Numbered from the stretch's first letter, positions 48,389 to 60,115 are shown. The stretch is DNA of 64,000 nucleotides from Prostheceraeus crozeri (GCA_907163375.1 CAJQUW010000492.1:62001-126000), one strand, 5' to 3'. Numbers and translations are program-made. Notes: generated by a model from the letters alone, not told the origin.

Positions 48389-51187
48389 ATGAAACTTTAC
48401 TTATTCAATGCCAGGTCTATCAATAACAAATTACCCGATCTTCTTGCATTATTACGTTACGACCGCTATGACTTCGTACTGATAACTGAAACATGGTTGC
48501 GTTCTTCAATATCTGATGGCCTGTTAACCGGGAGTGAGCCTTACTTAGTCTATCGATATGATCGTCCTGATGGATATGGTGGAGTTGCCATTATATATCG
48601 AAATAAATTCTGTATTTCTGGCGTTGACTTTACGTGTCTGCCTGGTGTTGACATAGCTTGCATTGATATAAAGTTTATGAAGCATACTACATATCGACTT
48701 ATTGTGATATACAATCCACCAAATGCAACAGCCGAAAGGGTATCACTGTTAAATGAAGTATTGAAACGATTGATGGATTGTGACAATCCTATTTTCATAT
48801 GCGGAGATCTAAATTTTCCCAAGATCTGTTGGTCTGTTCCTAATTCATTCGGTGATGTTCCTTATGACATGTTCCTACAATCTCTCGTCGAAAATGACTT
48901 ACATCAACAGGCTCTTTACCCCACCAGAAATGATGCTATACTTGATCTGGTTTTAACAAACAGACCTGACCTTTTGCTCTCTTGTGATGTCGTTGAGCCC
49001 TTTAACAGCAACTGTGATCATTCTGCAGTATCATTTTCAATCTTTATGCTAACAACACATGATACTATGCATACTTGTAGACCTAATTCAGATCCTAAAC
49101 TTAATTACAGGGACGCTGACTATGTCCTTTTTCGGCATCATATTGCTTCGTATGATTGGTCAACTTTGCTAACTGAATACTGTGATATAGAGGACATGTG
49201 GACACAGTTTAAAACCGTGATTGATGAGGCTAAGGACCTATACATCCCATCTTTCATCCCTTACCGTAATTCACCAAAAATCCCAAAGTTCTACGTAAAC
49301 TTCTTTCAAAAAAGCGAAAATTATACAAAAAATACTTTGAAATATCGACAAGTAGCAAAGGAGTATGATGAGGCTGTTCGGATGGTGGCAAGCCAAAATG
49401 AAGCAAAAGTGATTTCAACAGGCAACGTGAAACAAATATTCTCATATATCAAATCAAAGAACTCAGTCAACAATGATTTCACACACATAGCAATGTCAGA
49501 TGGTTCACTTTGTTCTTCACCATCACAAACTGCTGAGATTTTCAGTAACTATTTTTCTTCCAGCTTCACTGTAGACGACAACGTTCTTCCAATCGTATCT
49601 GCTCGTAATATCCATGATCAATGTTTAAGGACAGTATCATTCACTGCTGAAAAAGTATTCAAGGCTATCAAACAATTACCTGCTAAACTTTCCCCGACGC
49701 CTGATGATATTCCCGCTATGTTATTGCGCCAGATTGCTGATGTCATATGTGTACCTTTATCTATCTTGTTTGAAGTCTCCATGCATCAGGGTGTACTACC
49801 AAAACAATGGAAATGCTCTTACGTACGACCAACCTTTAAAAGCAAAGGCAACGCTACACCTCCCTTAAATTATCGGCCTATTTTATTGACTTCCAACTCT
49901 TGCAAGGTCATGGAGAGAATAATTGTTGAAGATATCACCAACTACTTGACAATGCACAATTTGATATCTGCTAAACAACACGCTTTCCTAAGTAGACGCT
50001 CCACAACAACTCAACTACTCGATACCATTTACGATTGGTCTGATGCCCGTTGGCAAGGTAATCATGTTAATTGTGTTTACCTGGATATTTCGAAGGCCTT
50101 CGATCGAATATCTCACAGAAAACTATTATTCAAATTTCAAAAGTATGGCATTTATGAAGAAGTATACAATTGCATAAAGTCATTTATTACAGGTCGAACA
50201 CAGATGGTGAAAGTTAATTGCGCATATTCAAAAGAGGTTCCTGTGATAAGCGGCATTCCTCAAGGTACAGTACTTGGTCCGATTTTCTTTGTCCTCTACC
50301 TAAATGACATTGTCGACTGCCTGGAAGATGACGTTGAGATACAGATATTTGCAGACGATGTGACGCTGTATGGTCATTGTACCAAAAATGATATGTCGTT
50401 CTCATTGCAAGCAACGTTATGTAGTCTGGAAAAGTGGTTCAATTCATGGCAACTAATTATTTCTCCTGAAAAATCTCAGTGTTTATCTGTTGGTCTACGA
50501 AATAAGACGAGCTTTGATTACAGAATGTTTGGTCGAGTTATTCCATCTTCTGACTCCACCAATGACCTTGGTATACACCTGACATCCGACTTGAAAATGA
50601 GTGATCATTGTAGCAAGATTTCCGACAAGGCATACTCCAGATCAGTTTGTCTACTGAAATCCTTTGTTACATCGAATCTTTCAATGATGGTACAAGCATA
50701 TAAATCTTTAGTTCGGTCTCTGCTTGAATATGCTAGTCCAGTATTTTCACCAGTCTTACAAAATGATATTATGAAGATTGAGCGAGTTCAGAGATTTTTC
50801 AGCCGATCTGTCTGTAGACGATTGAATATTTCTTACACTTCACACTCTGACCGCCTTCGTTTACTCGATTTGTACTAACTAGAGCACAGGCGAATAATTT
50901 TGGACTTATGTTTTATGTACAAGCTCTACCACAACCTCGTCGATCTCGATTTTGATAAATACTTTGTACGAATCTCAAATCCATATCTCTCAAGATCGCA
51001 AGCACGGAATCCATGTCAAGTGAGATGCAAAATCGATGGACATGATAAGTCTTCACGCAACATATTCTTCTTACGTATTTGTCCTATTTGGAATGGTCTA
51101 CCTGATGACACTGTCCATGCGACCTCTATCAACGCATTTAAAGAACGACTGCACCAAGCAAATCTGACTCAATATTGTGAATTCTAA
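48389..51187 (+). pseudogene. LINE B ORF2 (endonuclease-reverse transcriptase)
   Basis: Open upstream of the likely ATG at 48389 (MKLYLFNARSINNKLPDL) and uninterrupted to a TAA at 50876-50878. The C-terminal part resumes in frame (LEHRRIILDLCFMYKLYHN) to the true stop at 51187. Endonuclease motifs: ITETWL, YDRPDGYGGVAI, ICGDLNFPKICW, CDHSAV. Reverse transcriptase motifs: LNYRPILLTSNS, VYLDISKAFDRISH, GIPQGTVLGP and the catalytic FADDVTLY. About 930 residues in all, normal for CR1-like LINEs. A single premature stop separates this copy from an intact ORF2, so it is young. Confidence 0.9.
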
Positions 51188-51320
51188 TGTTTTCCTACGC
51201 AGAACGTAAGTGCCTTTTGGCTATTACTGCGTTTTCCGCAAAAATCATTCATGTAAATCATGTCAAAATTATCCATGTATCATTATATTTTGTCGGAATA
51301 AATTATTATTATTATTAATG

Positions 51321-52528
51321 TAATGAACAGACCAATACACAACCTTTTCAGGTTCAGCTTTTTCTTCTTTTGCTCTGCTTACTCTCTTTTCCATATTGTT
51401 CTTCACTCGCAAAACTGTGCGTTCATCGTAGCCATTATTTTTGAAAATATCAATTAACTGATCAACCGCTTTTTGGTAATTACAACGGTTGGAGCAAATT
51501 TTAAAGGTACGAAAAAACAAAGATCTCATAGCTGCCATTTCGTACGAGATCGGCGCATAAGAGGTTGAAGGAATATAGATTCCAGTGTTTCCATCTTTCA
51601 AATGATGCGAGATATCAAAGACACCAGTACTTATACTCACAGTGGTATCCAGAAAATTCATTGTACCACTGGAACTACATTCCATTGTGAAATGCAGTTC
51701 ATCAACCATAGAATTCAGAGCTTCTAAGAACCGCTTGCCATCCGCCTCTGTCTTGAAGATGGCAAAGCAGTCGTCCACGTACCTGCAGTATAACTCAGGC
51801 AGTTGAATATCTAGATCATCAAAGCGACTCTCAACAAGATCCATGGCAAAGGCTGCCATAGTAGGGGCTAATTTTGAGGCCATCGGCATGCCATCAATTT
51901 GATAATAATACTTGCTGTTAAAGGAGAACAATATGTTAGAGCAAGCAATTTCTAGCAAAAGCTTTAGAGCATTTTTCGTTAAAGGAAAATCTTCAAAGGT
52001 GATCATGGATAATACATGCTCAATCGTTTTTTCACCGGAATGGAAGTAAAGAGGCTGCTCGTCACATCATAGCTAAAGAGCTTATAGTGCTGAAGATCAG
52101 GGATGTGAGAATTATTAAGCAGCTCAACAAAGTGAAAAGTATCTCCTAAATTGAATTTTTTAGGAATGTGAGGCTTCAGGATGTCGTCAAGCCAGCCAGA
52201 TAAATTAGACAAGTACGAGTTGCGCATATTCAGAATGGGCCCAACAGGAGGGTCTGACTTTTGTGCACTTTTGGCAGGCCGTATAAACGAGCCGGCTGAG
52301 AGCTACTCGCTTTGATTTGATTCAATATTGCATCATTGATCATTTGCTTTGATTTCAAAGATTGTAATTTGCGATTGAATCGCTCCTCTTCCAAAATAGA
52401 AGGATCTTTTTTGGATCTCTTATAAAAGTATAATGTTTGAATTTCTCACTGTCATTTATCAGATCATTCAATTTCTCATCACAATTTTTCCGATCTAAAA
52501 TCACGATGCCATTGCCTTTATCAAATCT
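51321..52528 (-). pseudogene. Penelope-like element, left arm, reverse transcriptase
   Basis: The minus strand runs from the KGNGIVIL motif (52528) through RLYGLPKVHK, YDVTSSLFTSIPV, GMPMASKLAPTMAAF and the catalytic YVDDCFAIF to FLDTTVSIS and beyond. It is broken by the LINE at 51321. Frames change near 52240 and 52003, as in the right arm, so those lesions are older than the duplication. The element is 5'-truncated exactly at the arm boundary. Confidence 0.85.
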
Positions 52529-52541
52529 TTACTTGTGTTTG

Positions 52542-52583
52542 CCGCTGAAGATGGAATGATTCTACATTCCGAAACATGTTCGG
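52542..52583 (+). ncRNA. Hammerhead ribozyme-like motif in PLE 5' region
   Basis: Order on the plus strand: CCG (52542-52544), core CTGAAGA (52545-52551, fitting CUGANGA), a 5-bp stem GGAAT/ATTCC, core GAAAC (52571-52575), ATGTT and CGG (52581-52583), which can pair with the first CCG as helix I. ACATGT could form a minimal helix III, best as a dimer. One extra U between the first core and the stem may weaken activity. Hammerheads of this short-helix-III type are known in PLEs. Confidence 0.5.
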
Positions 52584-54721
52584 TTGAGAGAAAACGTAGC
52601 TTTTCCTTCAAAAGATATTATGACGATGGGTCAATTATGTTTGAAATCTATCAAGTCAACCCTTGATCCACAATTCCAAGTGCAACTGAAAGGAATTATC
52701 AAACTCGGAGATAAATGTGCGCGAGCAAATTTGCGAATAAAGTTCCTCAAAGACTGTCAAAGGAGTGATCCCGAAATTCCTGAGGTTCAAGGTGCCCGCA
52801 CCGTTGAGATCATCCAAACAATTGATCAGAAAGACTCTTACCAAGGAGCTGAGAAAAGAAGTTGGTAAGGCCATTAAGGACTCGCAACTCAAAAATGATA
52901 AACTCACTGAGAAAATGTCTCTGTACTCTGACAGAGATCAATGTCTAATACGTTCGATCATGGATCATACAGTAGCTATGCTAAAAGATCGTATCTCCAA
53001 TATTCATTCTAAAAAAATTAACCAGCTTAGTTAATCAACAAAATCCGGTGAAGTTCCGGACGCAAAAACAAAATACTTTCATCAATCTGTCCTCTTATAG
53101 CTTTTCTGAAACTGAGAAAGACGTTCTCGCTCTTGGTATGTCTATGTCCATATCGCATCGCAAATTGAGCATGAGCATTCAAATAGCCGAAGCAGAATCA
53201 GTCATTCACAGACTCCGATCCTTTGGAGTTATAGATGATGACCTCATCTGCGGCTTCCGCAAAATTTTCAAAAGCTATTTTTCCAAGCAGAAATTCAGCA
53301 GTAAATGGTCTCGCCATTTTAAAACTCTGCGCAATTGTGCAAAAACCAAAGACATCGAGATATCACGATTTGATAAAGGCAATGGCATCGTGATTTTAGA
53401 TCGGAAAAATTGTGATGAGAAATTGAATGATCTGATAAATGACAGTGAGAAATTCAAACATTATACTTTTATAAGAGATCCAAAAAAGATCCTTCTATTT
53501 TGGAAGAGGAGCGATTCAATCGCAAATTACAATCTTTGAAATCAAAGCAAATGATCAATGATGCAATATTGAATCAAATCAAAGCGAGTAGCTCTCAGCC
53601 GGCTCGTTTATACGGCCTGCCAAAAGTGCACAAAAGTCAGACCCTCCTGTTGGGCCCATTCTGAATATGCGCAACTCGTACTTGTCTAATTTATCTGGCT
53701 GGCTTGACGACATCCTGAAGCCTCACATTCCTAAAAAATTCAATTTAGGAGATACTTTTCACTTTGTTGAGCTGCTTAATAATTCTCACATCCCTGATCT
53801 TCAGCACTATAAGCTCTTTAGCTATGATGTGACGAGCAGCCTCTTTACTTCCATTCCGGTGAAAAAACGATTGAGCATGTATTATCCATGATCACCTTTG
53901 AAGATTTTCCTTTAACGAAAAATGCTCTAAAGCTTTTGCTAGAAATTGCTTGCTCTAACATATTGTTCTCCTTTAACAGCAAGTATTATTATCAAATTGA
54001 TGGCATGCCGATGGCCTCAAAATTAGCCCCTACTATGGCAGCCTTTGCCATGGATCTTGTTGAGAGTCGCTTTGATGATCTAGATATTCAACTGCCTGAG
54101 TTATACTGCAGGTACGTGGACGACTGCTTTGCCATCTTCAAGACAGAGGCGGATGGCAAGCGGTTCTTAGAAGCTCTGAATTCTATGGTTGATGAACTGC
54201 ATTTCACAATGGAATGTAGTTCCAGTGGTACAATGAATTTTCTGGATACCACTGTGAGTATAAGTACTGGTGTCTTTGATATCTCGCATCATTTGAAAGA
54301 TGGAAACACTGGAATCTATATTCCTTCAACCTCTTATGCGCCGATCTCGTACGAAATGGCAGCTATGAGATCTTTGTTTTTTCGTGCCTTTAAAATTTGC
54401 TCCAACCGTTGTAATTACCAAAAAGCGGTTGATCAGTTAATTGATATTTTCAAAAATAATGGCTACGATGAACGCACAGTTTTGCGAGTGAAGAACAATA
54501 TGGAAAAGAGAGTAAGCAGAGCAAAAGAAGAAAAAGCTGAACCTGAAAAGGTTGTGTATTGGTCTGTTCATTACATTGAGTCCACTAATAAAATGTTGAT
54601 GTGTCGTATTCATGATATTAACGAAAAGTTGTCTGAAAAAGCCAAAATAGTCCCAATTTTTAGAACCAACAAAATCCAAAATCATTTCAATTACAAAGAT
54701 CCGATTACGAACGCAGTTAAA
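52584..54721 (+). pseudogene. Penelope-like element, right copy, N-terminus and reverse transcriptase
   Basis: Starts just after the hammerhead-like motif. The N-terminal region (52620 on, frames shifting near 52780 and 53030) contains MIPKFLRFKVPAPL and INLSSYSFSETEKDVLALG. The reverse transcriptase follows: ISRFDKGNGIVILD, ARLYGLPKVHKS, YDVTSSLFTSIP, GMPMASKLAPTM, YCRYVDDCFAIF. About four frameshifts are visible (near 53490, 53640 and 53885 among others). PLE proteins prime at nicks or telomere-like ends. Here the frame ends TNAVKAETL because the endonuclease part is displaced downstream to 56579. Confidence 0.85.
54597..54721 (+). repeat. 125-bp direct duplication, first copy
   Basis: Identical or nearly so to 56579-56703. 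Begins TGATGTGTCGTATTCATGAT and ends CGCAGTTAAA. It encodes MCRIHDINEKL to TNAVK in both places. It flanks the 54722-56578 segment, so the PLE can be read through only if one copy and the segment are removed. Confidence 0.9.
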
Positions 54722-56578
54722 GCAGAAACGTTGTGAATAAACTTGCAATTCATTTATCAATTAGTCTGAGAAAAGTATAGGTTGTGAGTTTGAGTGATGA
54801 CTAGATATATAATTCAACATGTTTCGTCATTTATTCATCTTCCGTTATTTCAAGAGTAAGAGGAAGATTTTCAAAAATGCTCTTTTATATCTTCAACAGA
54901 GATCTGGCATCCGTTATTCAATGAAAAGGACATGATAAGAATACCAACAATCCCTAACAGCAGCACTATAATTTATTTTAACATACGAAAAAGAATACAT
55001 TAGCGTCCACCGCAGAGTTTTTTTCAAGCATTCGAAGCCCAGATCACAATTCGGGCCTTTGTAGCCCCTCCATAAAATCAAGCAATAAGCATATGATGAC
55101 TCAGCATCACCATCATCATATGATGACTCATCATCACCATCATCATATGATGACTCATCATCACCATCATCATATGATGACTCATCATCACCATCATCTT
55201 ATGATGACTCATCATCACCATCATCTTATGATGACTCATCATCACCATCATCTTATGATGACTCATCATCACCATCATCATATGATGATTCATCATCACC
55301 ATCATCATATGATGACTCATCATCACCATCATCATATGATGACTCATCATCACCATCATCTTATGATGACTCATCATCACCATCATCATATGATGACTCA
55401 TCATCACCATCATCATATGATGACTCATCATCACCATCATCATATGATGACTCATCATCACCATCATCATATGATGACTCATCATCACCATCATCATATG
55501 ATGACTCATCATCACCATCATCATATGATGACTCATCATCACCATCATCATATGATGACTCATCATCACCATCATCATATGATGACTCATCATCACCATC
55601 ATCATATGATGACTCATCATCACCATCATCATATGATGACTCATCATCACCATCATCTTATGATGACTCATCATCACCATCATCATATGATGACTCATCA
55701 TCACCATCATCATATGATGACTCATCATCACCATCATCATATGATGACTCATCATCACCATCATCATATGATGACTCATCATCACCATCATCTTATGATG
55801 ACTCATCATCACCATCATCTTATGATGACTCATCATCACCATCATCATATGATGACTCATCATCACCATCATCATATGATGACTCATCATCACCATCATC
55901 TTATGATGACTCATCATCACCATCATCATACGATGACTCATCATCACCATCATCTTATGATGACTCATCATCACCATCATCATATGATGACTCATCATCA
56001 CCATCATCATATGATGACTCATCATCACCATCATCATATGATGACTCATCATCACCATCATCTTATGATGACTCATCATCACCATCATCTTATGATGACT
56101 CATCATCACCATCATCATATGATGACTCATCATCACCATCATCTTATGATGACTCATCATCACCATCATCATATGATGACTCATCATCACCATCATCATA
56201 TGATGACTTATCTTGAATGTTGATCTCTTGCTGCTCCGGATGATGTCACTCCTGCTTCATCATAGCGATAGTTCCCTGTCTGGATGGATCTTCCTTCCAC
56301 GCTTGATTTTACGCTTCCCAATGGTTCCCCAACCTCGGTTTTGCTTCAGCAGGTCAATCACACTTTCATTGAGTGCCTGCATTCTTTCACCGGTTTCAGA
56401 TTGACCAGGAAGAATGTCAAGCACCACGCCCTCATTAGATGGGAACGTCCATCAAACACTGACCAAAGAGTCTCCTGTGCCGTGCTTGTAAATTGAGACC
56501 ACAGAGATCAAGGCCTCCTGGACACCACAGAAAGACATGGATCAGCGAGCGGGCACAAGTCAGTTAGTAGATGGTTAG
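54722..56578 (-). other. Segment interrupting the right-hand PLE
   Basis: About 1.86 kb between the reverse transcriptase and endonuclease parts, with the 125-bp duplication on both sides. Its coding sense is on the minus strand: it is the reverse of 45735-46687 and carries the acidic (SSYDDGDDE)n frame and the cysteine tail. A relic similar to the PLE hammerhead region (GGAAGATG…GACGAAACATGTTG, minus strand) lies near 54821-54855, which hints that the segment has a retroelement end of its own. Confidence 0.6.
55090..56206. repeat. 27-bp minisatellite, about 41 units
   Basis: Same unit as at 46095-46310 in reverse orientation. At least a quarter of units carry an A-to-T variant (CATCATCTT instead of CATCATCAT), scattered among standard units, plus single units with other changes. 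Scattering of variants points to unequal exchange within the array. Poly-His open frames on the plus strand are a by-product. Confidence 0.95.
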
Positions 56579-56892
56579 TGATGTGTCGTATTCATGATAT
56601 TAACGAAAAGTTGTCTGAAAAAGCCAAAATAGTCCCAATTTTTAGAACCAACAAAATCCAAAATCATTTCAATTACAAAGATCCGATTACGAACGCAGTT
56701 AAATCAAATGTTGTGTATCTCTACACTTGTGATCGCTGTTCTATGCGATACGCTGGCGCCACTAGACGTCATTTTGCTTCTCGCATTTCGGAGCATTTAA
56801 AAGGATACCCATGTCAAACTGAAATTTCTATGCATCAACATAGTCCTTGTTGTGTCCGATATCTTGGACATCGATTGGACAGCGCAGTGTAG
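56579..56892 (+). pseudogene. Penelope-like element, GIY-YIG endonuclease part
   Basis: Opens with the second copy of the 125-bp duplication and continues SNVVYLYTCDRCSMRYAGAT, then RRHFASRISEHLKG. This is the PLE GIY-YIG-type endonuclease: VYLYTC..C…Y.G.T, the arginine, and the SEHL end. It stops at TAG 56890-56892 soon after the His/Cys pair QHSPCC. GIY-YIG nicks the target for priming. It is separated from its reverse transcriptase by 1.86 kb. Confidence 0.85.
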
Positions 56893-57031
56893 TTGTTATC
56901 TTTCGTCCATGCACCGCGCTGTTTGAGATCAATTCATGTCATAACTTTAATGATGTTTCATAAACTACCAAGGCACAATAAACTGGACTGGCAAGCAGAT
57001 CGGTCGTTCTTTTTTGGATCTAAACATAGCA

Positions 57032-57600
57032 ATGGCGTCGCAGAGCAATGAGTGGCGAATAACAGAGGAAAATGCAAAACAATGGTTTCAACGATTCGAA
57101 GGCAGAATCTGGAAATCAATTTTTAAGATTGCAGATGAGAAGGACAGGAACGAATTACGTCTAAATGAATTATTTGGGCAAGTCGGCAGAGATGGTTTTG
57201 GATTATTAACAACACTTGTTGAAAAGGAACCTTCCGAATACACGTATGATGAACTCAAAGAAACTTTGATCAATCATTCCAAACCAAATAAGATTCCAAT
57301 TGCTGAAAGATATGAATTCAGTCTCACAAAGCAAGGGAATCTTTCAATTTCTGACTACTACTTTGATTTATAACAAATCGAAGAATTGTGATTTTGGTAG
57401 CCAACTTAAAACGTATTTGAGAGATCGATTTGAATTTGGTTGCGTGACTCGGATGTGAGGTCAATGATTCTGAATAGCCCTGAAGCAAAGTTAAGTGGCT
57501 TAGCCTTTGATTGAGCAGTGGAATTGGCAAAGGCCTCAGAAGCACTGAATGCAGCAGAGAAACGCATCAAACCGGAGAAAGGCAATGTGCTATTAACGAT
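57032..57600 (+). pseudogene. Gag fragment of a Ty3-like LTR retrotransposon
   Basis: ATG at 57032 opens MASQSNEWRITEENAKQWF. The continuing motifs (LTTLVEKEPSEYTYDELKET, IAERYEFSLTKQGNLSISDY) match the capsid region of Ty3/gypsy-type gag. After a frameshift near 57370 come NCDFGSQLKTYLRDRFEFG and, in a third frame, VRSMILNSPEAKLSG with one TGA. No zinc knuckle, protease or polymerase follows. An AATAAA at about 56978 and a TTTTTTGG before the gene may be the remains of an LTR end. Confidence 0.65.
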
Positions 57601-58792
57601 AAAAAATTTTCTTTATAGATGGTCCTGTCGAGAAACTTCTGCTTGCCCCCATTTGGATTCGAGAATATAGCCACCTGGTTTGGTCATTGCATTATGCACT
57701 TCTCATTTCCCTCATTGCCTTTTTCTTATCCATCTTCTATCTCCGACTTGAAGTGGACGAGACAGCTCAGTTATATAGACAAATGTGCATCCCAACGTTA
57801 CAATGCATTTCGAGTTTTGAAACCAGTTTTGGAACGCACTCAAATGGCAGCTGCGTATAATGGACAAATGCACACTCGGTAATTGAGCATTGTGGCCCTC
57901 TTGTGATACGATTTTCAAATAGTGATCAAATGACTCTAATCTAAGTACAGAGACTTCCTCATTGCTCATATGTGGCTCTAGTAAGTGTAGCTGTGAACAA
58001 TATTTGGATTTGAGTGGGCGACGAGAAGCAGCAGCTATGAAATTCTTCCCAATTGATGCTATCATTTCTTGCAGGTTATAGTGCAGATTTAAGCCTAGCT
58101 GTAAACAACACGGCGAATGAATTTATTTTTTCCAATATGTTGTCTTAATTAATTAAACAGCAGTTGAATATTTCAAGTATTCTACTTCTTCTTCTCATTA
58201 AAATGAAACGAGCTTGCTCCTCTATTACTTTCATTTGATTCATTTCGATGAACATGGGTGCATTATTACTTCACTGCACCACAAGAAGTTTGGCATGGTG
58301 AGCTGCTGCCATTCCAGAAAGATTTTGTTTGCAAATGAAAAGTGCATGTACCATTTTCATTCAAAGTTTGAAAAATATACGTTGCTCTCTCTCTCACACA
58401 CACACACAAATCATTCTTCCACATTATCTTTTCACATGAATTTTTCGCATCATCCTTTTGCATCGATCTTCTACATCATCCTTTTACATCATCATTGCAC
58501 TTTAATTTTCCACTGCATCTGAATGTGGGTCCTTGCCTTTGGCACCTCTTTCTGTGTACCTTATATTGAAATGATTTCGCATCTGAGATAGTTGCATTTA
58601 AACTGTTGCCAAAAAGTCATGGGAGTAAATTGTCTTGATTATGTATAGGACCTTTTGAAGGGATATTTTATTATTATGAAGATTTAAGCATGATAAATGA
58701 AATGAAATTTCCATGTTTATTGAATGACATAGAAATGACGCTTCCAATTTTCACTTCTGTTCATTAACTTTAATCTTTTCTGTCATTTTCAG
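57601..58792. other. Gene-free stretch with microsatellite
   Basis: A (CT)n(CA)n microsatellite lies at about 58384-58411, followed by CATCATCCTTTT-like repeats to about 58495. The stretch ends in a good splice-acceptor-like sequence (CTTTTCTGTCATTTTCAG, ending at 58792) just before the LRR-Ig gene. No gene recognised. Confidence 0.5.
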
Positions 58793-58838
58793 ATAATTTC
58801 ATCACTTTCAGTGACGTTTCTGTGAAGTTCTCGAGGAA

Positions 58839-60115
58839 ATGCTTCAAAAGAAGAAATCCTCCTTCTGATTGCTGTTGTGTGTGCAGGAACAAGTGCGGAG
58901 GAAGGCTGTAGAAAACATGCCATCTGGGTTCTATGCAAGAGGTAGTGTTGGACCGCTGAACCCACAAATCGATGGGGAAAGTGCGCATTCTCGATCTTCC
59001 ACACAATAAAATATCAAGATTAGCAAACAACTCATTCACAACTTGGGAAGGGTCAGACTTGTGGATACTTGATCTCAGCTTCAATAAAATTCAAACAATC
59101 AGTTCTGGTACCTTCAAACCACTGAGACGTTTGCAGTATCTGAATCTCAATTCAAACCATTTGACGATTGACAAAGGATTAAATGCAAATGTTTTCATCC
59201 CAATTCCAAATCTGGAGATCTTATATCTCGATGACAATCCTCTTGGAACCACTCCGAATCATTTGTTCAGGAATTTGAAGAAACGTCGGAGACTTTACCT
59301 CAACAGTACAATTGGAGATTTGAAATTGCACAAACATTCATTTTCTGGCTTGGGGGAACTCCGAATTCATTGATCTTGCAAACAACAGCCTCACGAAATT
59401 TCCAGAGGAGATGAAAGAGGATCTGAACATAACGAGATTGGAAAGCTTTGACATCAGGGTGAATCAATGGCACTGTGATTGCCGACTTCGATGGCTGCAT
59501 AGTTGGTTTATCCAATACCGCATGCCTGAAAGATATCTTGCAGTATGCGCATCTCCAATTCAAATAAAAAGCAAACAATTTTCTGATCTTAAATACAAAG
59601 AATTCCAATGCACTCCACGAATCACAGCCAACAACTCAAACATCACTGCAAAGGCTGGAGACAATGCCGCTCTTGTCTGCCACGTCTTCTCCGATCCAAT
59701 TGGCGCACTGTCTTGGTGGAGGAATGGAGTGAGAATAAAAAATGAGTCCACGTCGTTCCTTATCTCTCAAACAACAGGAATCAGATTTCAATATCAACTG
59801 ACCATCTTAAATGCAAAGGACGCTCATACTGGAGAGTGGAATTGCGGTGCTGTCAATGATGGTGGAAAGGCTACCGCCAGCATGTTCCTCCAAATTGAAA
59901 GCTCTGCAACACATATCATGTCAATCGTCATCGGAATAGCTGCAGCAATGATGATAATTGTGTCCTCTGTCATTTGGGTTTGGATGGTTAGACGTCGCAT
60001 AGGAAACAACACATTCATTTCAATTTACAGTCCTTCAAAGGGGAAATGTGGATTGATGGGAAAGTCATCGTCGTTGTCATATGTTTATTCGACTGATCGC
60101 TATTTGAATTGCTAG
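58839..60115 (+). pseudogene. LRR-Ig single-pass membrane protein, frames broken
   Basis: ATG at 58839. A signal-peptide-like run (ILLLIAVVCAGTSA) follows in a shifted frame, then an N-cap cysteine stretch (GCRKHAIWVLC) with TAG at 58943. After another shift come five LRRs (ILDLPHNKISRL, ILDLSFNKIQTI, YLNLNSNHL, ILYLDDNPL, RLYLNSTIG). A shift near 59350 at a GGGGG run gives a sixth (DLANNSLTKFP), an LRR C-cap (WHCDCRLRWLHSW), an Ig domain (ALVCHVFSD, LSWWRNG, GEWNCGAVND), a membrane helix (IVIGIAAAMMIIVSSVIW) and a short tail to TAG 60113-60115. Such proteins act in adhesion or signalling at the cell surface. The 3' half (59411-60115) is open and well kept. Either a young pseudogene or sequencing errors. 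Confidence 0.8.

Larger units (their letters stand above)
46836..51316 (+). mobile_element. CR1-like LINE B, nearly full length
   Basis: About 4.48 kb, inserted into the left-arm PLE. The flanking PLE sequence (GACTCAATG / TAATGAACAG) is continuous in the right arm, which proves the borders. A 4-bp AATG is duplicated at the borders (46832-46835 and 51317-51320). It has a 5' untranslated region of about 630 bp, ORF1, ORF2 and a short 3' region ending in (ATT)n rather than poly(A), as in CR1/L2-type LINEs. Confidence 0.9.
45735..56566. repeat. Large inverted repeat with PLE and minisatellite in each arm
   Basis: Left arm: 45735-52528, including a LINE inserted at 46836-51316. Right arm: 53369-56566. 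The spacer is about 840 bp (52529-53368). Without the LINE and the extra minisatellite units, the arms have the same length within a few bases. Over a 236-residue stretch the reverse transcriptase frames differ at one residue (FFRTFK versus FFRAFK). Outward the identity ends at TAACTGACTTGTGC on the left and its complement on the right. The arms are recent duplicates or are kept alike by gene conversion; an assembly artefact should be excluded. Confidence 0.9.

Noticed and set aside
55090-56206. CRISPR array
   Set aside because: Units are directly adjacent with no unique spacers, and the sequence is from an animal.
55093-56223. 376-codon frame of His-rich repeats on the plus strand
   Set aside because: It is a reading-frame by-product of a 27-bp array whose length is a multiple of three. 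The opposite-strand Met-rich frame has the same origin. Only the SSYDDGDDE frame continues into a non-repeat tail.
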